The notes beneath the pieces are model-generated. The model had not been told where the DNA came from. It saw only the letters and a list, made by a program, of their open reading frames with translations, and searched no databases. 63,787 bases of DNA, taken from positions 1-63,787 of the forward strand of contig CALUKE010000013.1 in assembly GCA_944321165.1 (NCBI GenBank). Direction: 5' to 3'. Source of the DNA: an uncultured Odoribacter sp. GTDB taxonomy: Bacteria; Bacteroidota; Bacteroidia; Bacteroidales; Marinifilaceae. The position numbers were made by a program, and so were the translations under genes. This document shows, one piece after another, positions 37,458-46,181 of the stretch. Each line of letters begins with the position of its first letter. Positions within the stretch are counted from its first letter, which is position 1.

Positions 37458-39719
37458 ATGAATACAAAAATCTTTAAACATATACCAATATTTATTTCCC
37501 TGTTTTTGGGAATAACGGGATGCGATGATAATCTCGATCTGTTGGAGTCGGGAGATTCTAAAACGGTAAGCGTAAAGTTATTTTCCGATCATTTATCCGG
37601 AATGGATGATGAATTGATTATCAACAATGTAACGGGGTATCGCTTTGTAAACGGCCTACTTGATGAAGTAATCATACCATCGCAAACGGGAGGTAAAAAT
37701 ATATATACTTTTGCTCCGACCTCTTTAACCGGGACATTATACATATTAAGCAATTCAAAGTTACTGAAGGCATTCGAAACTCATGTTCCGGGATACTCGT
37801 CATTGGAAGAATTTCTTTCTACCGAAGGAAGTATAGAAGAGATGACGGCTGATGGTTTACTGATGACAGGTAAGACCGAACTCGGAAAATCATCTTCTAT
37901 TGTCATTCCGATGACGCGAAGTATGGCGAGAGTCGATATCGAATCTTTTGAAAAAGGAGTACAAGTTCAAAAAGTAATCATTCACAACGTGGCCGATAAA
38001 GGCTATGCCGTCGCCCGAGAAAATGTTGAAAGCTCCATATCGGCTTCAAAATTCGATTTTACCAAAAATTATGCAGATTCTCCCATGGAGAATAAGAGCG
38101 AAACGCTTTTATATATGCCAGAACAGACCAACCATTCTCTTTTCGTCGAAGCCACTGTTAGATTCGGAGGAGGACTGCAACTGCTTAAAACTAAACTTCC
38201 GTCAGTTATACGCAGAAATGAGATATATACCCTGAAAATACACGGCAAAGGTGGCGAAATGCAACTTGTTATTGAATCTGAAGAGTGGGAAACGGGGGAT
38301 TCTGCCGATTCGAAACCTTCGATTAACGGTCTTGTCGATGTAGAAAATTCCATGTTTTCCGATGGGGTCAGGGTGAACGAAACAAGAGATACTGTTTTCA
38401 TTCCCTATCATGGGAGTAATTTTATACTCGCGCTCATGGCCGAAGCCGATGCTACGGTAACTGTCGACGGCTCGGTTTCGGGTGTGGAAGTAAATCAAAA
38501 TTCAGGTGCAGGAAAAGCATCCTTGGAAAAAATAGCCGAAGTTTCCGTTCGCAGCCATTTGCGTATGCCCGGCAGCATATCGGAAAGAATTCATTTGGAT
38601 ATTTATGATAAAGCTGCCACAAATCTAGGGAGAGTTGTTCTTATTATCGAAGCCAACCCTGTAAAAGTGGAAGGAGCGCTCTGTTTTGATGATGAGGCAA
38701 TATGTGATTTTAAGGAATATATTGATGGAGAATTGGGAAGAATCAGCCTGCCGGCCAACAAGATACTCGATTTAGAATTTAATGCGGATGAATCGGCATG
38801 GCTGAAAGCATCGGTTGAGGAAGCCGAATCGGCTTCCTCAACCGATCCGTCGTTCAGGACGTATCGGATTATCGGCGGGTGGAAACCCAACGACCCCCAA
38901 GCCGATGGGAGAGTGCAAGAAGGCAGGCTCATCATTTCGGACGTAGATGGAAGGAATAAAGAAATTTATACCGTCCGAAGAATAAACTGGGGATTACCCG
39001 TTGTGAAAATAGGGGAAACATGGTGGTGCAAATATAATTTACGGGGGAATGTAAAATCTTTTGAAGATCAGATAACAATACCCGATGACCCGGCACAACA
39101 TGACGACCTGCTTTCTTATCTGACTTCCGTATCGGATGATGAACTTTTAAAATTATTAGGGGATCAATATCAAGGTGGGAATAAACAGGGTTTACCTCTA
39201 AGGCATGACGGAACGGCTTTTTATCACGAAGGAGTAGTTGCACAAGCTCAAAATTTCGGATTATTGCCGCCGACGGAAATGGCGCCGCACGGATACCGGA
39301 TTCCCGACGATGAAGATTACCTGTTCTTTTCTAAAAACGGCAATTTCAATCTTGGTGGGATAGACACAAGAACCTATCAAAACAGTAAAGGACAAGATAT
39401 CAGAATTACGATTGTAGAAAGGAATGTCGATTTCCTGGGTTATAACTACGGGACTATTTCGTTCTATGATTTTGAAATAGACGGCGTACATTATGTCCTG
39501 AACGGCTTGGGACACCAATGGGATGCTGTTCATGGAAATATTGCAAGAATGAACCTGCTCCTCGCCACTTACGGAAGCAGCAGTCAGACATGGGGAATGG
39601 AAGGATATGAAAGCCAAATAAAACCCAACGAAAACTGGTTTAAATATGCGGCAAACAATTCGACAAAGACAAGAGTGATAAGGTGTATCAAGTCTCCAGT
39701 GGAATATATTTATGACTGA
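37458..39719 (+). CDS. Fimbrillin-like / FISUMP-domain lipoprotein (paralogue 1)
   Basis: A 753-residue lipoprotein (signal ends at ITGCDDN, Cys22). The N-terminal half looks like a FimB/Mfa2-type fimbrillin region (IVIPMTRSMARVDIES at about 154-169). A Bacteroidetes beta-sandwich stretch and a C-terminal FISUMP-like domain follow (from about 515: GLPVVKIGETWWCKYNLRG, APHGYRIPDDEDY, ending RVIRCIKSPVEYIYD). The downstream gene is a clear paralogue. An insert VEEAESASSTDP at about 452-463, encoded by a perfect palindrome, is missing from that paralogue. Surface adhesion or fimbrial-tip role is inferred. Confidence 0.75.
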   Translation: MNTKIFKHIPIFISLFLGITGCDDNLDLLESGDSKTVSVKLFSDHLSGMDDELIINNVTGYRFVNGLLDEVIIPSQTGGKNIYTFAPTSLTGTLYILSNSKLLKAFETHVPGYSSLEEFLSTEGSIEEMTADGLLMTGKTELGKSSSIVIPMTRSMARVDIESFEKGVQVQKVIIHNVADKGYAVARENVESSISASKFDFTKNYADSPMENKSETLLYMPEQTNHSLFVEATVRFGGGLQLLKTKLPSVIRRNEIYTLKIHGKGGEMQLVIESEEWETGDSADSKPSINGLVDVENSMFSDGVRVNETRDTVFIPYHGSNFILALMAEADATVTVDGSVSGVEVNQNSGAGKASLEKIAEVSVRSHLRMPGSISERIHLDIYDKAATNLGRVVLIIEANPVKVEGALCFDDEAICDFKEYIDGELGRISLPANKILDLEFNADESAWLKASVEEAESASSTDPSFRTYRIIGGWKPNDPQADGRVQEGRLIISDVDGRNKEIYTVRRINWGLPVVKIGETWWCKYNLRGNVKSFEDQITIPDDPAQHDDLLSYLTSVSDDELLKLLGDQYQGGNKQGLPLRHDGTAFYHEGVVAQAQNFGLLPPTEMAPHGYRIPDDEDYLFFSKNGNFNLGGIDTRTYQNSKGQDIRITIVERNVDFLGYNYGTISFYDFEIDGVHYVLNGLGHQWDAVHGNIARMNLLLATYGSSSQTWGMEGYESQIKPNENWFKYAANNSTKTRVIRCIKSPVEYIYD
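38811..38845. repeat. Perfect 17-bp inverted repeat inside a coding sequence
   Basis: The arms TCGGTTGAGGAAGCCGA (38811-38827) and TCGGCTTCCTCAACCGA (38829-38845) are separated by a single base. It encodes an in-frame stretch that the neighbouring paralogue lacks, so it looks like a small palindromic insertion or a fold-back duplication. Confidence 0.85.
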
Positions 39720-39744
39720 TATTGAAAAACAGCTACAATAATAA

Positions 39745-42075
39745 ATGCTGAAATTTAACAAAAGAGCCATGATGAAAACAGATATTTTATATGCGGCATT
39801 TGTATCTTTAGGCATATTCGTATCGTGTACAAATGATGATGCAGCAATCCCCTCTTTACCTGATGAAGGAGAAAACAGAATTGTAAAAACCTCGATAACG
39901 AAATATGAAGGTTTCGGACAGATATTAGAAACTGAAAACAACATAACGGATATACAGGCCTGTATATTCGAAGGCGGTAAGATGTCCCGAATTTATAACA
40001 CTCTTACCTCTTCGGAGGACAGTTTTGATATACAAATCGAAAGACATGCCGGGACATTATATGTATTGGCGAATACCAAAGAGCAAATAAATCTGGATGA
40101 ATTGAAAAGTCAAGGCATAACAGAGGAAGAGTGGTTGAAAAAATGTATGACGATGAAAGATAATACACCCGTACATTTCTACTCAGGAAGTTTAAGCCTT
40201 AATGATATAAGCAACTCTCAGAGCGTATTCCCGGTGAATTTGAAAAGAGGTTTTGCCCGTTTTGACCTTAACTTAAAAACTGCCGGCGCAGCATCGGTAA
40301 ACAGTATTACATTGAAAAATGCAGCACAGTCGGGAGCTCTTTTCACCGCCAGAAGCGAATACTCACCGAATGAAGTACCAGCGAACGATATGACCGTTTC
40401 TTTTGATTTGCCTCTTACAACAGATACAACAGCTGTATTTTATGCGTATGAACAGGCAAAAGAGAATCTGGAAATAAGTGTAGACGTTATTATTGACGGG
40501 AAACCTCATACCTTGACAAAAGCACTGAATGAAGATATTAAGCGCAATACGATCTATACGATAACCGTCCGCAAAGATGTCATAGATAAAGAGGTACAAT
40601 TAACGATAGAAGAATGGAAAGACGGTGGAGATACGGCATTAAAACCCGGAATTGACGACCGGCTTGCCATAGACTCTTCTCTTACGGAAATACCGCATAA
40701 CGTAACCGTTGCCCATGAGGGAACAATGCTCATATTGCCTCATCTGGAAACGGATTTTATCGTTGCCATAAAAAGCGACAGTGAATTGGAAGTTCTCCCG
40801 GTAACGGATTGCTCTTTAACCGTAGAACCCGTTTCTATCGAAGAACTTAAAAATAAAAGAGCAACCTCTTTCGTCGGAATCAACCTTTTCAGAATTCATA
40901 AAAAACTGTATTCTCCCAACATGAAAACAGCAGACCTAAAGGTTTATTTTCATCGGAAAGGGCTGAATAATTCTTATCCCGAAGACAACCTGCAGATACG
41001 AATGACGGGAAACCCTACGACCAGCGAAGGAGTCCTGGAGTTTGGAATAGATACATACACCTATGATTTTAACCGTTATATAGATAATGAATTCGGGATT
41101 TTCACGCTTCCTTCCGACAAGGAGATGACAGTGGAATTTGAGGAGGGGGAAGATCCTTGGATAAAAATCGATGCAGAAAGCGGCAATAACGTATATCGTG
41201 TTTTGGGAGGCTGGCGTCCCAATGATCCCACGGCCAACGGAAGAAAACAAGCGGCGACTCTTGTCATCAAAAATAAAACAGACGGTTCGGACAGAGAAGA
41301 ATACACCGTTATCCGTCGCAATTACGGTCTACCCGTAACCTGGTTGCATGGTGTGTGGTGGTGCAAATACAATGCCATCAAGAATTCAAGGGATTTTGGA
41401 GACCAAATATTGTCGTCGTCAGACCCGGCCGCACAATCGGGCATGACAGTTTTCCAATACTTGACCTCCTGTGCACAGGAAGATTTCTTTAATCTCTGGG
41501 GATGGGCCTATCAAGGCGATAGCGGACAGGGGATGAAGGTAATCGAAAAGGATAGTGTTATTGTTTTAGACGGATTCACCAGAGAAGAAAAAGTCCATAT
41601 TAATAAATTGCCTCCAAAGACTCTTTCTCCCGACGGGTACGAACTCCCTTCCATGGAAGAGTTTAACCGGTTATTTGATGCCACCGATTATATTTGGATG
41701 ATGTACAACGGAACCCACACCTTAAAGAATCCATGGAACGGATATTCGAAAGTAAAACGTCAGCAACTTCGCAAAAATGACATACAAATAGGTTCCATAA
41801 CCATTTCAGATATAATATATATCGCCATGACGAGTCCCGATTTTCCGGAATACGAACCCCTTGTATGGTATGGGCCTGCTGCCCAATGGAACGATAGCGG
41901 CATTCTACATTCCGGACATTATAACAACATCCTTTTCGGGGTTTATTCGTCCACCGGCGAAGGATGGTATATGAATGGCGGCATGTCGAACCTTTATATG
42001 ATGAAAAACGGAGCCAGCAGTTACGATACCCGTATCCTTCGATTCAAGAAATCAGACGTTGAATATATTTATTGA
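39745..42075 (+). CDS. Fimbrillin-like / FISUMP-domain lipoprotein (paralogue 2)
   Basis: A 776-residue lipoprotein. The lipid cysteine is in IFVSCTND; the ATG codons at 39769 and 39772 would give a shorter signal. The architecture matches the upstream gene product: fimbrillin-like first half (VFPVNLKRGFARFDLNLK), then VYRVLGGWRPNDPTANGR against YRIIGGWKPNDPQADGR in paralogue 1, WWCKYNAIKNSRDFGDQI, SPDGYELPSMEEF, and the shared end ...DVEYIY. The tandem pair arose by duplication and has diverged. Last gene of a three-lipoprotein operon. Confidence 0.75.
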   Translation: MLKFNKRAMMKTDILYAAFVSLGIFVSCTNDDAAIPSLPDEGENRIVKTSITKYEGFGQILETENNITDIQACIFEGGKMSRIYNTLTSSEDSFDIQIERHAGTLYVLANTKEQINLDELKSQGITEEEWLKKCMTMKDNTPVHFYSGSLSLNDISNSQSVFPVNLKRGFARFDLNLKTAGAASVNSITLKNAAQSGALFTARSEYSPNEVPANDMTVSFDLPLTTDTTAVFYAYEQAKENLEISVDVIIDGKPHTLTKALNEDIKRNTIYTITVRKDVIDKEVQLTIEEWKDGGDTALKPGIDDRLAIDSSLTEIPHNVTVAHEGTMLILPHLETDFIVAIKSDSELEVLPVTDCSLTVEPVSIEELKNKRATSFVGINLFRIHKKLYSPNMKTADLKVYFHRKGLNNSYPEDNLQIRMTGNPTTSEGVLEFGIDTYTYDFNRYIDNEFGIFTLPSDKEMTVEFEEGEDPWIKIDAESGNNVYRVLGGWRPNDPTANGRKQAATLVIKNKTDGSDREEYTVIRRNYGLPVTWLHGVWWCKYNAIKNSRDFGDQILSSSDPAAQSGMTVFQYLTSCAQEDFFNLWGWAYQGDSGQGMKVIEKDSVIVLDGFTREEKVHINKLPPKTLSPDGYELPSMEEFNRLFDATDYIWMMYNGTHTLKNPWNGYSKVKRQQLRKNDIQIGSITISDIIYIAMTSPDFPEYEPLVWYGPAAQWNDSGILHSGHYNNILFGVYSSTGEGWYMNGGMSNLYMMKNGASSYDTRILRFKKSDVEYIY

Positions 42076-42164
42076 TCAAATCATATATGCCAAAGGCGGA
42101 TTGAAGTAATCTTGTCAATCAGGCCGCCATTAATTCAAATTGAGAACGAAATTTAGAGAAAGGA

Positions 42165-42202
42165 ATAGGAAACAGCGGCAGCAGACCGCCGTTGTTTCCT
42201 AT
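42165..42202. terminator. Hairpin between convergent genes
   Basis: 15-base arms ATAGGAAACAGCGGC (42165-42179) and GCCGTTGTTTCCTAT (42188-42202) pair with one G-T wobble and an 8-base loop, in the convergent gap between the FISUMP lipoprotein and the barrel gene. The flanking U runs are poor, so efficiency is uncertain. Confidence 0.55.
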
Positions 42203-42306
42203 CAAAAAATCTCACATCATATTCTCTATTTATTTCACATGGCTAAATTCAAAAACAGCAGAATCGTTCAAAGTTATTTGCGGCTGTTTCTGATTTAGAG
42301 AATAAA

Positions 42307-42903
42307 TTAAAAATTATACCCCGCCGAAATATAGAATGAACCGTTTCGAAGTTTCGGGTCGCCTTTTGTGTAATTTTTAGGCATGTTGATGAAACTCAGG
42401 TCATAGCCCATTCCAAAGTAGATGCGATCTACCAATGCGCCCAGCGCGATTTTCAATCCCACATCCCCGCGTTTCAGTCCTCCGTTCGAGCCGAACAGAT
42501 TGGCACTCTGAGTCTGGCCCATGAAGGTCTGTTTGATCGTCCCTGAAACTCCGAAGGAGAAAAACGGTCCCAACGCGGGCTGGATGGCCCATTTGTCATT
42601 GAGCTGGAAGCGATAAGCGAACATCGCCGGCACCTCTATATAGACCAGATTAAACGTATTCGAAGTTCCGGACTGGGTGAGTTTTCCGCCTTTGAACTGC
42701 AGCTCCATCCCTGGTTCAAAAAAGAGAGGGATATTGGACGAAAGCTGCAAACGGTACATGCCGCCCATATGGAATCCCACTTTGGAGTTGTAATTGGTCA
42801 TGCTGGCAATGTTCACACCGGCCCGCACGCCGAAACCATTATCCTGGGCATGGACATTGATCCCAAGAACAACCATAACGATAAACAAGTAAATCCTTTT
42901 CAT
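42307..42903 (-). CDS. PorT-like outer membrane beta-barrel protein
   Basis: A 198-residue exported protein (signal MKRIYLFIVMVVLGINVHAQ) with the small barrel pattern of the PorT/outer-membrane beta-barrel family: GFGVRAGVNIASMTNYNSKVG at the start, then YIEVPAMFAYRF, and the aromatic end GSFYISAGYNF. Function unknown. It is the last gene of the minus-strand lipoprotein cluster. Confidence 0.82.
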   Translation of the reverse strand: MKRIYLFIVMVVLGINVHAQDNGFGVRAGVNIASMTNYNSKVGFHMGGMYRLQLSSNIPLFFEPGMELQFKGGKLTQSGTSNTFNLVYIEVPAMFAYRFQLNDKWAIQPALGPFFSFGVSGTIKQTFMGQTQSANLFGSNGGLKRGDVGLKIALGALVDRIYFGMGYDLSFINMPKNYTKGDPKLRNGSFYISAGYNF

Positions 42904-42976
42904 AATTTGAACAATTAAAGGGTGAATAATCTGTTATTTTGAAAGATGAGAAACAGAGGTTCCGTGCAAGGGTGTT

Positions 42977-43606
42977 TTACTGTGCGTTATACCGGTGTTG
43001 GATCCTACCGCCTTTCCAAACGAAAGAGAATTTCTTCCCGTTTGTGAGACTGATCTCCCCGGCGACTTCGTACTGTTCGCCCAAATGGCCCCGCTTTATT
43101 TCAATCGTACAGGCCTTTACATCCCCATCATCGGAGAAATATCGCTCTATCCTTTTGTCATTCTCATACAAACAGAAAGCAATATCCACAATGCGCAAGT
43201 GCTTGTTCTCTTCGCTTCCGTCCCAGGTGTAGGTGCCGGAGACCAGCAAATCATAGCATGTTTTCCCGTTCTCCCCTCTTTCCAGTTTCGCTACCTCCTC
43301 ATTCAGGCAGCAGCATTCAATGTTAAGAACCCATCCGCTACCCAATTCACCGGATCCGTTGATATAAAAATTGTCGGGGTTGATCCCTTCCTCAAAAAGA
43401 ACCAGGTCGTGGAAACTGAATTCGTTAACCGATGGATCAATAGAGCTCATTCTCATTGCACAGCCATTCGTAATTTCTATAGTTTCCCCGGATGAAGGCG
43501 AAACATCGTCTTTATCTTTGGCGCAGGAAGCCATCGTTATTGCCCATGCCGCCAATATCACAAGAAGAAAATAGTATTTCCTTTTCATCATGTTTTTCAT
43601 AATCAA
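42977..43606 (-). CDS. Lipoprotein of unknown family (copy A1)
   Basis: A 209-residue predicted lipoprotein (signal ends at TMASCAKDKDD). The mature part is beta-rich: SFHDLVLFEEGINPDNFYINGSG, the double-cysteine stretch IECCCLNEEVAKLER, GTYTWDGSEENKHLRI and the end FSFVWKGG. No known family recognised. A diverged paralogue with the same order of motifs lies at 47909-48505 but is interrupted by a stop codon. ATG codons 3 and 6-7 could also be starts. Confidence 0.7.
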   Translation of the reverse strand: MIMKNMMKRKYYFLLVILAAWAITMASCAKDKDDVSPSSGETIEITNGCAMRMSSIDPSVNEFSFHDLVLFEEGINPDNFYINGSGELGSGWVLNIECCCLNEEVAKLERGENGKTCYDLLVSGTYTWDGSEENKHLRIVDIAFCLYENDKRIERYFSDDGDVKACTIEIKRGHLGEQYEVAGEISLTNGKKFSFVWKGGRIQHRYNAQ

Positions 43607-43659
43607 GTAGTATTAAAAGTGAGTAATTAGCATCTGTCTCTCTTTTCGGTTTCAAGCCA

Positions 43660-44913
43660 TCAGCGCAGCAATTGCATCTGCTGGTACTCGATGGTCGACC
43701 CGATGTTGGGATTGAAGAAGTAGCTGTCCGACGAGAGGATAGTACCCGCGTCCGAAGTACTCCATACCTGCGTGCCGCTGCCGATGGGGATGTCCACCAC
43801 CGTACCGTCGCTGCTCACGTAAGGGTTCACGCCCCGTATGGCCTCGCTGTGCAGTTGCGTCACGCGGTCCTGCATGGCACTGGTGCTCTCGTACATGGAC
43901 ATCTGTATGTCGCTGATTTCGGCGGCATTCTGCCGGAGCTGCTCGCTGATGCGGGCGGCCTGCTGCTGATTGCGTATGATGCCCGCCCGCACATTCTGCT
44001 TGATTCGCTCGATGCCCGCCTGCTGTATGGCGGCGATGGCCTGCATGTACTGCGGGTTGACCCGAATCGACGCCTTCATGCGCGAGGCTTCGGTGCCGGC
44101 CACGTCCAGGCTCTTTTCGTCGGCAGCCGTGAAGGTGGTCAGTTCAAGTACGTTCCATAGACGGCGGTCGATGGTGCGCATTGTGCCGTAAGGCATCCTC
44201 ACGTCGAGGATGAAGAAGCAGGCCGTCGCCACGTGGTACACCTCCTTGCCATTTTCCAGCTTGATGACACAGCCGATGGCCGCCGCATCTGCTTTGGCAC
44301 CGCGTATCTGGGTAAAGCTACTGCCCATCACCGAGTTGGCCAGACCCTGTTGGAAATTCCGCAGGAGTATTTGGCCGTATTTGTCAGCGTATTGTCTCAT
44401 CGCGTCCGGCAGCTTGTCGTAAGTCTGCACATCCTTCAGTTCGATGGAGCGTGCATGGGGAAACTGCGTCCTTACCACGTATTGCAGGTAGTCTTCGGCG
44501 GTGGTATATGGCCGCTTCATGCTGCGCAGCAGGGGGTGGCGTTGTCCGGTAGCCACACCGTCGTTCTCGTCGTAGTAAGAGCGGATCGCCTCGGAGTAGA
44601 AGCCCAGCTTCCTCGCCCCATCGCTCCCCTTGATTTGGGTGTTGACCGACCCGTTCGCCTGCTGGAAGTCCTCCAAATCCACCTTGCCCACCAGCTGCCA
44701 GCCGGGCAGGCACTCGATGGTGAGCACCTGGGCGTTCTGCATGTAGGGGTCGTACAGGGTGACCTTTCTTGTCTCATTGTACACGGTGGCGGTAGGCTTG
44801 CGCTCGTCCGTCCCTGCCGGGGTCGTCCCCTCGGCAGCGCTTTCGCTTCCTCCTGCCCCTCCGCACCCGGCGGTGAGGCAGGCAGTCAACAATAGTATGG
44901 GATACATGTTCAT
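43660..44913 (-). CDS. Lipoprotein of unknown function (copy X)
   Basis: A 417-residue lipoprotein from the ATG at 44913 (MNMYPILLLTACLTAGCGG; an 11-codon longer frame is possible). The first third includes NETRKVTLYDPYMQNAQVLTIECLPGWQLVGKV. The second half has a long helical, Gln/Ala-rich region (AIAAIQQAGIERIKQNV..., NQQQAARISEQLRQNAAEI) that may form a coiled coil. No family recognised. A deletion-scarred copy of the same gene lies at 45914-46145. DNA here is much richer in G+C than at the window ends. Confidence 0.7.
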   Translation of the reverse strand: MNMYPILLLTACLTAGCGGAGGSESAAEGTTPAGTDERKPTATVYNETRKVTLYDPYMQNAQVLTIECLPGWQLVGKVDLEDFQQANGSVNTQIKGSDGARKLGFYSEAIRSYYDENDGVATGQRHPLLRSMKRPYTTAEDYLQYVVRTQFPHARSIELKDVQTYDKLPDAMRQYADKYGQILLRNFQQGLANSVMGSSFTQIRGAKADAAAIGCVIKLENGKEVYHVATACFFILDVRMPYGTMRTIDRRLWNVLELTTFTAADEKSLDVAGTEASRMKASIRVNPQYMQAIAAIQQAGIERIKQNVRAGIIRNQQQAARISEQLRQNAAEISDIQMSMYESTSAMQDRVTQLHSEAIRGVNPYVSSDGTVVDIPIGSGTQVWSTSDAGTILSSDSYFFNPNIGSTIEYQQMQLLR

Positions 44914-44949
44914 GCTGTTGGTATTTATCGTAATTTGGGAAATCAAGAA

Positions 44950-45810
44950 TCAGAAAGCCAGGACTGCCCTGACAATGCTCCAGTTGTCGCACTTATCCCA
45001 ACGTCTCACGCCACCGTTCCACACGGCTATGCTCAGCGCGTAGTACGACGGATAGTCATAGCACTCCGAAGAGGACCAGTAATCCCAGCTCGTCAAACCA
45101 CTGCCACCGGCATCCGTGTTGGCAAGATTATTATGCAGCTGATAAATCTGCCACAGCTGACCGATAGAGGGCAGGAACCAACCACTGCTGTTCGTAGGGG
45201 CAGCCACTGAATTTTCATAATTCACCACGGCATAATAGGTGGCCGGGTAACCGTTCTGTTTATCAGCATTCAGGCTCTCTTCACCACCAGCCTGAGTGAT
45301 TATCTTCCGGGTATAATCATAGCCACTCCAATCAATATCAGGATTTTTCCAGTTGTCTTTGGCTTTCCCATCATCATTCTTCGGACAACAACCTAATTCC
45401 ACACCATATTTACCCCACATACAATATCCATCCGTCGCGTCTTGCAGGGCAACCACATAGCCATGGCACTGTTTCTGGTTGATTCCGGTAGCACTGTAAT
45501 CCGACTTGTCGTACACCGACTGACCCACCGCAAACACGATGCCGATGCATATCCCTTTACTATCATCACGCTGCGACTTGGTCTTTGCCGCCCATTCCAT
45601 TGTGCCGTCTGGATACACCCTGCGCAGACCACCGTCGGAAAAAGCCCATTCACCACTCTCTGTGCGGTAGAAATAATCTCCCGGCTTCAGGTCGTCGGCA
45701 GTATACGTCATGCCCTCTTCCTCGGAGCCGTTGTTCACAATCTCTTCGTCTTTGTTGCAGGCAGCCAGTGTCAAGGCTGCGGCTACTGCAAGTAAAATAC
45801 TCTTTTTCAT
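44950..45810 (-). CDS. DUF1566/FISUMP-like lipoprotein
   Basis: A 286-residue lipoprotein from the ATG at 45810 (MKKSILLAVAAALTLAAC, lipid Cys18); a TTG four codons upstream is rejected. The mature protein has the DUF1566 (Lcl C-terminal) pattern: LKPGDYFYRTESGEWAFSDGG, SSGWFLPSIGQLWQIYQL, TSWDYWSSSECYDY and the end VRAVLAF. It shares the SSGWFLPS...GQ and RxVLAF motifs with the larger protein at 46182-47870. Cell-surface role is inferred; ligand unknown. Confidence 0.75.
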   Translation of the reverse strand: MKKSILLAVAAALTLAACNKDEEIVNNGSEEEGMTYTADDLKPGDYFYRTESGEWAFSDGGLRRVYPDGTMEWAAKTKSQRDDSKGICIGIVFAVGQSVYDKSDYSATGINQKQCHGYVVALQDATDGYCMWGKYGVELGCCPKNDDGKAKDNWKNPDIDWSGYDYTRKIITQAGGEESLNADKQNGYPATYYAVVNYENSVAAPTNSSGWFLPSIGQLWQIYQLHNNLANTDAGGSGLTSWDYWSSSECYDYPSYYALSIAVWNGGVRRWDKCDNWSIVRAVLAF

Positions 45811-45913
45811 AGCTGTTTTCAATTTTAATAGTTATCATAGTTAGGTAAAATCTGAAGGAAGCCGGCGGCAAACACCTTGGCCTGACGTACAGAAACTTCA
45901 TACCCGAGCCTCG

Positions 45914-46145
45914 TCAGCGCAGCAGCTGCATCTGCAGGTATTCGATGGTCGAGCCGATGTTGGGGTTGAAAAAGTAGCTGTCCGACGAGAGAACGCCGTC
46001 CGGTGGGCACACCGTCGTTCTCGTCGTAGTATGAGCGAGCCATCTCGGAGTAGAAGCCCAGTTGCCTGGCTCCGTCGCTCCCTCCTACCCCTCCGCACCC
46101 GGCGGTGAGACAGGCAGTCAACAATAGTATGGGATACATGTTCAT
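45914..46145 (-). pseudogene. Deletion-scarred copy of lipoprotein X
   Basis: A 232-base remnant made of three pieces of the gene at 43660-44913: the signal region (MNMYPILLLTACLTAGCGG), a middle piece (DGARQLGFYSEMARSYYDENDGV) and the 3' end (SSDSYFFNPNIGSTIEYLQ... up to its own TGA). The last piece is in a different frame. The first joint lies at a short match (GGAAGCGA/GGGAGCGA in the parent), suggesting deletion between small direct repeats. The upstream 37 bases are nearly identical to those upstream of the intact copy, so a whole unit was duplicated. Confidence 0.85.
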
Positions 46146-46181
46146 GCTGTTGGTATTTATCGTAATTTGGGATATCAAGAA

